This document shows, one piece after another, positions 42,352 to 51,937 of a stretch of 64,000 bases of DNA. The translations under genes and the position numbers were made by a program. The notes beneath the pieces are model-generated. The model was not told where the DNA came from and made no database searches. It was given only the letters and a program-made list of their open reading frames with translations. Numbering within the stretch: position 1 is the stretch's first letter; each line of letters begins with the position of its first letter. Source of the stretch: Streptomyces sp. 71268 (lineage in GTDB: Bacteria; Actinomycetota; Actinomycetes; Streptomycetales; Streptomycetaceae); NCBI RefSeq assembly GCF_029392895.1, contig NZ_CP114200.1, forward strand, positions 4,991,001 to 5,055,000, in the 5' to 3' direction.

Positions 42352-43218
42352 ATGACCGCAGAGGACCGTACGACCACGCACACGGGGGCGGGCGGGACGG
42401 CCGAGGTGGGCGAGGCGGCTGAACCGGCCGTCGGCCCGTTCGCGTATCCGGACGCCACCAGGGCCGACGCCGGCCTGGCCACGTTCAGCACCTGGCGGGT
42501 GGGCACGCCCGAGCGGCAGCGCGCCGCCGTGGACGCCATCGCCGCCACCTGGCGGCGACTGCCCTGGCCCACGCCCGAGCTGCTGGGCTACAGCGTGTAC
42601 ACCGGCACCGACGGCGAGACGCTGTTGCACTACGCGCAGTGGACGAGCGAGGCGGCGCGCGAGGCGTACGTCGGGGCGGGGCGGCAGGCGGCGCACGCCG
42701 CCGAGATCGACGCGGCGGTGCCGGGCATCGAGCGCGACGGGGTGACGTCCTACCGGCTCTACCGCAGCGCCTTCACGCCGCGCTCGCGCGGCCCGCGGGC
42801 GCCGGCCGTCGGCTGCGCCGTCGCCGTGAGCATCGAGTTCGACGGGCCGGACGAGGCACGGCTGCGGCGCTGGGTGGACGGCTGGTTCGACGGGGACGAA
42901 CCGGAGGTCGACGACTTCGACGGGCTGCTCGCGGCGCACTTCCACGTGAGCACGGACGGCACGCGGGTGCTCAACTACGCGGAGTGGGTGAGCGTGCAGG
43001 CGCACGTCGACGCGCTGGCCGCGATTCACGAGGACCATCAGGACAACCAGGAACACCAGGACCACCGGGACCAACAGGCCGATGACACCGACGGTGACCG
43101 CGACAACGACCAGTGGCAGAACCAGTTGGCCTTCCCCGGCCTGAAGTCCACCAGCTTCCAGCGGTACCACCTGAGCTGGACCCGCACCAGCCCGCACCCC
43201 GCCCCCGGCCCCGCCTGA
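42352..43218 (+). CDS. Two-domain antibiotic biosynthesis monooxygenase (ABM) protein
   Basis: A 288-residue protein with two ferredoxin-like ABM domains: the first around STWRVGTPERQRAAVDAIAA with LLHYAQWTSEAAREAYV, the second around VAVSIEFDGPDEARLRRWVD with VLNYAEWVSVQAHVDAL. ABM proteins act as cofactor-free monooxygenases or heme-degrading enzymes. A Gln/His/Asp-rich linker (HEDHQDNQEHQDHRDQQADD) interrupts the second domain before its last strand (LKSTSFQRYHLSW), which is unusual. GAGGAGA at 42340-42346 precedes ATG 42352. It is probably induced through the upstream MerR-type promoter. Confidence 0.88.
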   Translation: MTAEDRTTTHTGAGGTAEVGEAAEPAVGPFAYPDATRADAGLATFSTWRVGTPERQRAAVDAIAATWRRLPWPTPELLGYSVYTGTDGETLLHYAQWTSEAAREAYVGAGRQAAHAAEIDAAVPGIERDGVTSYRLYRSAFTPRSRGPRAPAVGCAVAVSIEFDGPDEARLRRWVDGWFDGDEPEVDDFDGLLAAHFHVSTDGTRVLNYAEWVSVQAHVDALAAIHEDHQDNQEHQDHRDQQADDTDGDRDNDQWQNQLAFPGLKSTSFQRYHLSWTRTSPHPAPGPA

Positions 43219-43393
43219 GCCCCACGGCACACCCGTACGCGTACTCGTACGCCCCCACTCGCCCCCGCGCCCGCACCCATATCCACACCCAGGGTCGACG
43301 CCCCGCACCTCCCGAACAGCCCACGCGCGCGCGTGGGCCGGGCGCGGCGGAGGTCGCCGGGCCCGGCCCGGTGGTGCGTGCCCCCCCCCCCGT

Positions 43394-43424
43394 CCCCGTC
43401 CCCGTTACGGGAACGGAGACGGGG
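43394..43424. terminator. Terminator hairpin beside a poly-C run
   Basis: CCCCGTCCCCGTT (43394-43406) and 43412-43424 pair at 12 of 13 positions with a 5-nt loop, between the convergent ABM and SulP genes. Eleven consecutive C residues (43381-43391) stand just before it. Confidence 0.75.
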
Positions 43425-43445
43425 CAGGGGCGGTCGGGGGAAGGG

Positions 43446-45146
43446 TCAGGCGGTCACCCGCTCGCGTTCCTTCTCGGTGCGCCCCTCCGCCGGGGCGGAC
43501 GGCGGCGCGTCGGCGTCGGCAGTCGTGTCGGCCCCCGTGTTGTCGGGAGCCGTCGCCGCGCCGTCGACCCGTGCCTCGGCGGCGATCCGTACCGGCACCG
43601 TGCCCTCGTCGTTGTGCCGCTCGGCCCAGCCGGTGAGGGCCGTGCTGCACGCGTGGTCGAGGTGGCGCAGGCCGGACAGGTCCAGTTCGATGGGCCGGTC
43701 GGCCGGCAGCCCCTCCAGCGTGTCGAGCATCTTCGGCAGCCGCAGGAACGTCGCGTTGCCGGTGAGGGAGACGCGGATGGTGCCGCTCGGCGTCTCCTTG
43801 ACCGAGGTCTGGATGTGCGAGGTCTCCCAGGCCGTCTTGATGATGGACAGCGCCAGGCCGATCAGCACGCCCTCGAACATGTTGACCGCCACGATGGATA
43901 TGGCCGTGACGCCCAGGATGATCGCCTCACCCCGGTGCTTGCGCCACATCGGCACCAGGTGGCCCAGCGGCAGCAGCTTCCACCCCGCGTGGACCAGGAC
44001 ACCGGCGAGCGCGGCGAGCGGGATGAGGCCGATGACGGCCGGCAGCAGCGCGGCGAACAGCAGCAGCCACACGCCGTGCAGCACCCGGGACGCCTTGGTG
44101 ACGGCCCCGGCGTGCACGTTGGCCGAGCTGCGCACGATGACCGCGGTCATCGGCAGCGCGCCGAGCACGCCGCAGAGCGTGTTGCCCGCGCCCTGCGCCA
44201 TCAGCTCCTTGTCGTAGTCGGTGCGCGGCCCGTCGTGCAGCCGGTCCACCGCCGCGGCGCTGAACAGGCTCTCGGCGGACGCGATGAGGGTGAAGGCCAC
44301 GATGGTGCCGATGATCCCGACCTGGGCCAGGTCGTCGAAGTCGCCACCGCCCGGCACGTTCACCGAGTCGAGCAGGCCCTGCACCTTGACCTTGGCGATC
44401 GACAGGTCGGCCAGCGCGGTCACGCCGGTGGCCAGCAGGACGGCGGCCAGCGCGCCGGGCACGACCCGCACTTTCGCGGGCAGGTACGGCCAGGTGGCGA
44501 GGATCGCCACGACGCCGGCGCCGACCGCGAAGGCGATCAGCGCGTCGCCGCTCCCGGCGATGTCGCCGACCAGGCCGGGCAGTCCGGTGATCTTGTCGAG
44601 GCCGGTCTTGGGCGCGGTGATGTCGCCCATGGCGTACAACTGGCCGGCGATGATGACCAGGCCGATGCCGGCGAGCATGCCCTCGACCACGGATATGGAT
44701 ATGGCACGGAACCAGCGGCCGAACCCCAGCGCGCCGAGGGCGAGTTGGGCCAGCCCGCTGACCAGCACGATGACGCCGAGGGCGCCGAGGCCGTAGGTCT
44801 CGACCGCCTCGTAGACGAGTACGGTCAGGCCCGCGGCCGGGCCGCTGACCTGGAGGCTGCTGCCGGGGAGCATGCCGGTGACGATGCCCCCGACGATGCC
44901 CGTGATCAGCCCTACCTCGGCCGGCACGCCGGAGGCGACGGCGACGCCGACGCACAGCGGCAGGGCGACGAGGAAGACGACGAGTGAGGCGGCGAAGTCA
45001 CGCCGCAGGGTGAGTGCGGTGGGGCGCATGGTGTCCTCGCGATGCGGTTTGCCGTGGCTCGGTGGCACGGGGCCGGGAGCCACGGGTGGTCTGGGGGGTT
45101 GGGCGGAGCCGGAGGGCTCGGCCGACAGGTGAGCGTCGTCCGTCAT
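43446..45146 (-). CDS. SulP-family anion transporter (probable bicarbonate/sulfate)
   Basis: A 566-residue SulP (SLC26) transporter: LRRDFAASLVVFLVALPLCV, GLITGIVGGIVTGMLPGSSL, SGPAAGLTVLVYEA, and SAESLFSAAAVDRLHDGPRT, with 11-12 helices, then a C-terminal STAS-like domain (ELDLSGLRHLDHACSTALTG). The gene follows a beta-carbonic anhydrase by only 6 bp in the same operon, as in BicA/CA-associated SulP systems, so HCO3- uptake is more likely than sulfate. The first ~38 residues and the Ala/Asp/Thr-rich end are disordered. ATG 45146. Confidence 0.92.
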   Translation of the reverse strand: MTDDAHLSAEPSGSAQPPRPPVAPGPVPPSHGKPHREDTMRPTALTLRRDFAASLVVFLVALPLCVGVAVASGVPAEVGLITGIVGGIVTGMLPGSSLQVSGPAAGLTVLVYEAVETYGLGALGVIVLVSGLAQLALGALGFGRWFRAISISVVEGMLAGIGLVIIAGQLYAMGDITAPKTGLDKITGLPGLVGDIAGSGDALIAFAVGAGVVAILATWPYLPAKVRVVPGALAAVLLATGVTALADLSIAKVKVQGLLDSVNVPGGGDFDDLAQVGIIGTIVAFTLIASAESLFSAAAVDRLHDGPRTDYDKELMAQGAGNTLCGVLGALPMTAVIVRSSANVHAGAVTKASRVLHGVWLLLFAALLPAVIGLIPLAALAGVLVHAGWKLLPLGHLVPMWRKHRGEAIILGVTAISIVAVNMFEGVLIGLALSIIKTAWETSHIQTSVKETPSGTIRVSLTGNATFLRLPKMLDTLEGLPADRPIELDLSGLRHLDHACSTALTGWAERHNDEGTVPVRIAAEARVDGAATAPDNTGADTTADADAPPSAPAEGRTEKERERVTA

Positions 45147-45152
45147 CGGGGC

Positions 45153-45761
45153 TCACAGCGGGAGGAACGCGTCGTCGGACGACCGGTGTTCGAGCACGGC
45201 GCCCGTGTGCACCTCGTAGAACCAGCCGTGCAGCCCGAGCGTGCCGGCGGCCAGCCGGCGCTCGACGCACGGGTAGCCGCGCAGCCGCTCCAACTGGGCC
45301 AGCACGTGCGCCTGGACCGGGCGCGCGACCTCAGGCCCGTGGTCGCCTGGCTCCAGTGGGCCCTCGGGCCCGGTCGGCGAATGGGCGGCGTGGGACAGCC
45401 AGTTGGAGACGGCCGGTACGGCGGTCAGGTCCTCGCCACGGACGAGCGCGCCGACGGCGCCGCAGTGCGAGTGGCCGCACACCACGATGTCCGCGACGCC
45501 GAGCACCTCCACCGCGTACTCGATGGTGGCGGTCTCGCCGCTGGGGTGGTCCGGGCGGTACTCGGGCACGATGTTGCCCGCCGTACGCAGCTCGAAGAGC
45601 CCGCCCGGGCGCGCGCCGGTGATCAGCGACGGGACGACGCGGGAGTCGGAGCAGGTGATGAAGAGCGCCTCCGGCGACTGTCCGGCGGCCAACGCGGCCA
45701 GGTCGGCGCGCTGGTGGAGCTGGTCACGGAAGGTACGGGCGTGGTCGATGAGGGATTTCAT
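45153..45761 (-). CDS. Beta-class carbonic anhydrase
   Basis: A 202-residue beta-carbonic anhydrase that interconverts CO2 and bicarbonate. The zinc ligands and catalytic dyad are CSDSR (Cys37, Asp39, Arg41) and HSHCGA (His97, Cys100); TAGNIVPEY and LHGWFYEVHTGAV are typical. ATG 45761 is the natural start. It heads a two-gene operon with the SulP transporter (6-bp spacing), which implies that the pair supplies bicarbonate, for instance to carboxylases. Confidence 0.95.
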   Translation of the reverse strand: MKSLIDHARTFRDQLHQRADLAALAAGQSPEALFITCSDSRVVPSLITGARPGGLFELRTAGNIVPEYRPDHPSGETATIEYAVEVLGVADIVVCGHSHCGAVGALVRGEDLTAVPAVSNWLSHAAHSPTGPEGPLEPGDHGPEVARPVQAHVLAQLERLRGYPCVERRLAAGTLGLHGWFYEVHTGAVLEHRSSDDAFLPL

Positions 45762-46211
45762 GTCAGTTGCCTCCTGCGCTGAAGGGGGGTGCGCATCGGT
45801 ACGAACTGGCGTATAGGGAACAGGGAGGGCCCGGGCGGAGCCGTTCCGAGCGGGGGAGAGGGTGGCCGCACCTGACGGTCGGCCGACGGGCGGCCCATGG
45901 GGAACCACCGGTGCGGGGGCCGAGGTACGGCCATCGTCACCGGTCGGTGCCGCGCCCGGATGGGGCGCGCGGGAGTCACCGGGGGCACGCGGTGGCGTGC
46001 CCGCGGCGGGGGCGGCGCATCAGGGGTGTGCTGGGTGCTCGGAAGGTCGCCAGGGGGAGCGGACCGCCACTGGGGGCCTGGCCGGGACCTCGCTACGGCC
46101 GGAGTACGGCCGCTCCACGGTTCCACGGGGCACGACGGTGGGCCCGGCGCGGAGCGCGGCGTGGGTCCGGGCCGGGCGTGGGCGCCGGTCCGGTGCTCTT
46201 ACGCGGCCGTC
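45762..46211. other. Intergenic region without a convincing gene
   Basis: 450 bp upstream of the carbonic anhydrase and downstream of the small secreted-protein gene. Open frames exist on both strands but have Arg/Pro/Gly-rich translations typical of shadow frames, without RBS. The promoter of the carbonic anhydrase operon must lie here. Confidence 0.5.
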
Positions 46212-46607
46212 TCAGCAGCGAAAGACCTGGAGCATGACGGGCAGTGCCGCCCCGCGTTCTCGGTGTTGCCCGAGGGACGCGCAGTCGGGACCGCCCGGCC
46301 CTGGGGCGCCACACGCGCGCGCGGCGTGCGTGACGGGCGTCGAACTGCACGGCCGGGAGGTCGGCGGCGCGGTCTGGGTCGTGCCGTAACGGCCCGACGA
46401 CGATGACCGAGCGGGCAACTCCTCGCCCTGCCGTGGCTGCCGTGGAGTGTCCTCACACAGCCTGACGGTCTCCGCCGCCTGACCGGCGCTGTACGAGCCG
46501 GCGGGGGCGGGGGCGGCGGCCTGCGCGGTCGGAACGCTCAACAGCACGGCCAGCATGGCGCCGATCACGGCCGCCAGCAGGCTGAGTGCCGCCCGTTTCC
46601 GTACCAC
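46212..46607 (-). CDS. Small secreted hypothetical protein
   Basis: A 131-residue exported protein: a signal peptide MVRKRAALSLLAAVIGAMLA VLLSVPTAQAA with cleavage near residue 30, then a short Pro/Ser/Arg-rich chain with five Cys (LCEDTP, RPCSST, ARACGAP, PDCASL, VFRC). GTG 46607 follows GAGGGCGG. I do not recognise a family. The C-terminal part could be translated from poorly constrained DNA, so the true end is less certain than the signal peptide. Confidence 0.6.
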   Translation of the reverse strand: MVRKRAALSLLAAVIGAMLAVLLSVPTAQAAAPAPAGSYSAGQAAETVRLCEDTPRQPRQGEELPARSSSSGRYGTTQTAPPTSRPCSSTPVTHAARACGAPGPGGPDCASLGQHRERGAALPVMLQVFRC

Positions 46608-47454
46608 CGCACCGCCCTCGTCCGAGAGTTCAGGAGACCTGGAGAAAACACCCGCTGCGTAAGGGGTGTCCCTGGCTCGCGCCCAGGACTTTCAGCGTAT
46701 AACCCGATGACCGCGCACGCGCGCGCGCCGAAGTAAACGTCTGGTTTCCGAGCTGTGGAGAGCGGCCGATATGCGGTTTCGGACGACCGGTATGACCTGC
46801 GCGTATGGCCCGTCCACGGCCCCAACTAGCCACAAATCCCGGCAAGTTGCTGACGGCGGGCCGTCATCTGAGACGGTCGGTTGCCACTGTGACCTCGCCC
46901 ACCTGGTCTTATCTGGCCACCGAGTTCGCCCGAATCCTTTCCCTGACGCGCCGCTGTAGGCCGATAGGGGGTGCGATAGGGGCCGGAAGGGGCGCGGGCG
47001 GCGCGCGTCGCTCACAGAAAACAATGCAATCACGCTTGCTTGTTTCTGGCGAGGCTGCCACTCTCGTTCTCGGCACCGGGAGGACTGCCCCGGCGCCCGC
47101 CGCGCGGTGTGCCCGCTGCCGCGCCGGCGATCCCCAACACCCGTCGCCCGCCTGAGCCGAGTCCATTCCGATCCACTCCCGATCGGCTTGCGAGCCGTTC
47201 CGATCCGAACCCGAGCCGTGCCGGTTCGGCCCCGAGTCGTTCCGGCGCGTTGCTGAGCGAGGCCGCCCCGTCCGTCGCGCGGCCTCATCCCGGCCGCTGC
47301 CCGGACCGGGCCGGCTCGCTGTCCGAACGGGCCGTTCCGCCGGGGGCGCGAGCGGTTCGGGCATCGCGACGAGCACGACCCGAAGAGCGCCCGAACAGCA
47401 ACCAGGAACACCCGAGGAACTACCGAGGAGCACCCGAGGAGATGGGGAGCGCAC
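46608..47454. other. Long divergent intergenic region
   Basis: This 847-bp gap separates the small secreted-protein gene from the Atu-like operon and is partly A+T-rich (46640-46830, 47010-47060). It has a small hairpin (ACACCC 46648-46653 / GGGTGT 46664-46669) near the start of the secreted-protein gene and a candidate operator (separate entry). About 47160-47450 contains loosely repetitive CCGA/GAGC-rich DNA. No gene is supported. Confidence 0.55.
47015..47048. promoter_or_regulatory. Candidate TetR-type operator of the Atu-like operon
   Basis: CAGAAAACAATGCAA (47015-47029) and TTGCTTGTTTCTG (47035-47047) form an imperfect inverted repeat (two single-base indels) centred on TCACG, within an A+T-rich stretch 400 bp before the operon. 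The TetR gene ends that operon, so autoregulation there is plausible. Confidence 0.45.
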
Positions 47455-48372
47455 ATGGCCGACACCGCCGCCCTGCTCGATGACCTGCGGGCCGAGGGCG
47501 ACGAGCTGGACGCGCTGGTCGCCGGGCTCGACCCCGCCCAGTGGGCCCGGCCGACGCCCGCCGTCGGCTGGACCATCGCGCACCAGATCGCCCACCTAAC
47601 CTGGACCGACGCGCGGGCGAGCGAGGCCGCGTCGGCGCCGGAGGTGTTCGCGCGGGAGGTCGAGAAGGCCGCCGCCGCGCCGGAGCGCTTCGTCGACGAG
47701 GGCGCGGCGGCCGGCGCGCTGGAGCCGCCGGCCACCCTCCTCGCCCGCTGGCGCGCCGGCCGCGCCGCGCTCGGCGAGCTGCTCGCCACGCGGCCCGAGG
47801 GCGCGAAGCTGCCGTGGTACGGGCCGCCGATGGGGGTCGCCTCGATGGCGACCGCCCGGCTGATGGAGACCTGGGCGCACGGGCAGGACGTGGCGGACGC
47901 GCTCGGCGTGCGCCGCACGCCCACCGCGCGGCTGCGGCACATCGCCCACATCGGCGTACGGGCGCGCGACTACGCCTACGCGATCAATCAACTCTCCCCA
48001 CCAACTGAGGAGTTCAGGGTGGAGCTGACGGCACCCGACGGGGCGCTGTGGACGTACGGGCCGCCCGAGGCGTCCCAGCGCGTCAGCGGGCCCGCGCTTG
48101 ACTTCTGCCTCCTCGTCACGCAGCGCGCGCACCGCGACGACCTGGCCCTGCGGGTGGACGGCGGCGAGGCCAGACGGTGGCTCGGCATCGCCCAGGCGTT
48201 CGCCGGCCCGCCGGGCGCGGGCCGCCCCGCCGGCAGCCTGGCCGGCGCCGCCGTGGCCGCCGCACACGGCGCGGGCCCCGGCGCGCACGCGGCGGTGGCC
48301 CCGGCTGTCGACGGCGTCACGGCCGTTGACGCGGGCCGCTGCCGGACCAAGCGGCGCGGGGGCGGGGCATGA
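47455..48372 (+). CDS. TIGR03084-family (maleylpyruvate isomerase-like, DinB-fold) protein
   Basis: A 305-residue protein with the four-helix DinB-like mycothiol-dependent isomerase fold: LLDDLRAEGDELDALVAGLD, WTIAHQIAHLTWTDARA (His43, His47 as metal ligands), then ATARLMETWAHGQDVADALG with the third His. C-terminally it has the TIGR03084 domain (ALDFCLLVTQRAHRDDLALR) and an Ala/Gly-rich tail. Members are placed in acyl-CoA operons of actinobacteria; the reaction is unknown. GAGGAGATGGGG precedes ATG 47455. First gene of the seven-gene operon. Confidence 0.88.
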   Translation: MADTAALLDDLRAEGDELDALVAGLDPAQWARPTPAVGWTIAHQIAHLTWTDARASEAASAPEVFAREVEKAAAAPERFVDEGAAAGALEPPATLLARWRAGRAALGELLATRPEGAKLPWYGPPMGVASMATARLMETWAHGQDVADALGVRRTPTARLRHIAHIGVRARDYAYAINQLSPPTEEFRVELTAPDGALWTYGPPEASQRVSGPALDFCLLVTQRAHRDDLALRVDGGEARRWLGIAQAFAGPPGAGRPAGSLAGAAVAAAHGAGPGAHAAVAPAVDGVTAVDAGRCRTKRRGGGA

Positions 48373-48387
48373 GCGGGGGGGACGGGC

Positions 48388-50330
48388 ATGGGCGCGAAGG
48401 GTTCCGGCGCGAAGGGTTCGGGCGCGAAGAGTTCAGGCCCAGCGAGTCCGGGCGTGGAGCGTTCGGGTGGGGCGGGGTGGCCGATGGGTGGGGCCGAGGC
48501 CGCGCGGGCCGGGCTTCCGGCGCCGGGGCCGCTGCGGGTCGGGAACGCGTCCGGGTTCTACGGGGACCGGTTCGACGCCCTGCGCGAGATGCTCACCGGC
48601 GGCCCGCTGGACGTGCTGACCGGCGACTACCTGGCCGAACTGACCATGCTCATCCTCGGCCGAGACCGGCTGAAGGACCCGAACCGTGGCTACGCCAGGA
48701 CCTTCCTGCGGCAGTTGGAGGAGGGGCTCGGGCTCGCCGTCGAGCGCGGCGTGCGGATCGTGGCCAACGCGGGCGGGCTGGCCCCGGCCGCGCTCGCCGA
48801 CGCCGTACGCGAACTCGCCGACCGGGTGGGGGTTCCGGTACGGGTCGCCCACGTGGAGGGCGACGACGTGCTGGAGCGGGCCCAGCGCGAGGGCTGGGGC
48901 GCGGACGCGCTGACCGCCAACGCCTATCTGGGCGGCGCGGGCATCGCCGCCTGCCTGCGGGCCGGCGCCGACGTCGTGGTCACCGGCAGGGTGACCGACG
49001 CGGCCCTGGTCAGCGGGCCCGCCGCCGCGCACTTCGGGTGGGCGCCCGACGACTGGGACGCGCTGGCCGGCGCCGTCGTCGCGGGCCATGTCCTGGAGTG
49101 CGGCGCGCAGGCCACCGGCGGCAACTACGCCTTCTTCACCGAGCACCTACCCCGCCCGCAGGACCCGTTCGGCGCCTCCCGATCCTCCGCCGAAACCTTC
49201 AACCAACCCTTCACCGCGCCCCTTCCGCACCAGGCGTCCCCGGCCGGCCCCGGGCGGCGCGTCCCGTACCGCCCCGGCTTCCCGCTCGCCGAGATCCACG
49301 CCGACGGCTCGTGCGTGATCACCAAGCACCCGGGCACCGGCGGCGCCGTCACCACCGAGACCGTCACGGCCCAACTCCTCTACGAGACGCAGGGCGCGCG
49401 CTACGCGGGCCCCGACGTCACCGCCCGGCTCGACACGTTGCGCCTGGTGCGGGAGGGGCCCGACCGGGTGCGGATCAGCGGCGCGCGCGGCGAGGCTCCG
49501 CCGCCCGACGTCAAGGTCGGGCTGACCCGGCTCGGGGGCTGGCGCAACGAGGTCACCTTCGTCCTGACCGGCCTGGACATCGAGGCCAAGGCCGCTCTCG
49601 TACGGGACCAGGTGGAGGAGGCGTTGGCCGGTCAGCGGCCCGCCGAGGTGTGCTGGACGCTGGCGCGGACCGATCGCCCGGACGCCGCCGTGCAGGAGGA
49701 GGCCAGCGCGCTGCTGCGGCTCGTGGCCCGCGATCCGCGACAGGAGCCGGTGGGGCGGGCGCTGAGCGGCGCGGCCGTTGAACTCGCCCTCGCCAGCGTT
49801 CCCGGCTTCCACGTCACCGCCCCGCCCGGCAAGGGCGCCCCGTACGGCGTCTTCGAGGCCGCGTTCGTACCGGCGGCCAGCGTGCCGCACACGGCGGTGC
49901 TGCCCGGTGGCGAGCGGCTTTCCGTCGACCCTCCGGCGCACACCCGAGGGTTGGTCCCGCTCGACGCGCCGCCGCTGCCCGAGCCACTGCCGTCCGGGCT
50001 GCCGACGGTACGGGCCCCGCTCGGCCGCGTCGTCGGGGCCCGCAGCGGCGACAAGGGCGGCAGCGCCAACATCGGCGTGTGGGCTCGCTCGGACGCCGGC
50101 TGGCGCTGGCTGGCCCACGAACTCACCGTCGAGCGACTGCGCCGCCTCCTCCCGGAGGTCGAAGAGTTGCCGATCACCCGACACCTGTTGCCCAACCTGC
50201 GCGCGCTCAACTTCCTCGTCGAAGGGTTGCTGGGCGAGGGCGTCGCGGCCCAGGCCCGGTTCGACCCCCAGGCCAAGGCCGTCGGCGAGTGGCTGCGCGC
50301 CCGTCAACTCGACCTCCCGGAGGAGCTGTT

Positions 50331-50334
<4 letters not shown>
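48388..50334 (+). CDS. AtuA-like protein (DUF1446, acyclic terpene utilisation)
   Basis: A protein of up to 648 residues of the AtuA/DUF1446 family. The family start is LRVGNASGFYGDRFDALREM, followed by LTGDYLAELTMLILGRDRLK, RGVRIVANAGGLAPAALAD, VVVTGRVTDAALVSGPAAAH, and GKGAPYGVFEAAFVP. A C-terminal ARSGDKGGSANIGVWARSDA marks the DUF4387-like end, so both modules are fused. AtuA is required for citronellol/geranyl-CoA growth in Pseudomonas; its reaction is not firmly known. The start is unsure: ATG 48388 adds ~48 low-complexity residues including three GAKGS repeats, and ATG 48484 is possible. GTGA overlap with the next gene. Confidence 0.88.
48391..48435 (+). repeat. 15-bp tandem repeat at the start of AtuA
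   Basis: Three units GGCGCGAAGGGTTCC, GGCGCGAAGGGTTCG and GGCGCGAAGAGTTCA (48391, 48406, 48421) encode GAKGS-type pentapeptides if ATG 48388 is used. Confidence 0.85.
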
Positions 50335-51929
<1,595 letters not shown>

Positions 51930-51937
51930 GGCACCCC

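Noticed and set aside
41850..43310. A ~470-codon reverse frame across the ABM gene
   Set aside because: Gly/Val/Arg-rich shadow of a forward gene with two recognisable ABM domains.
45758..46126. A 122-codon reverse frame upstream of the carbonic anhydrase
   Set aside because: Pro/Arg-rich, no domain, no RBS, and codon bias not that of a gene.
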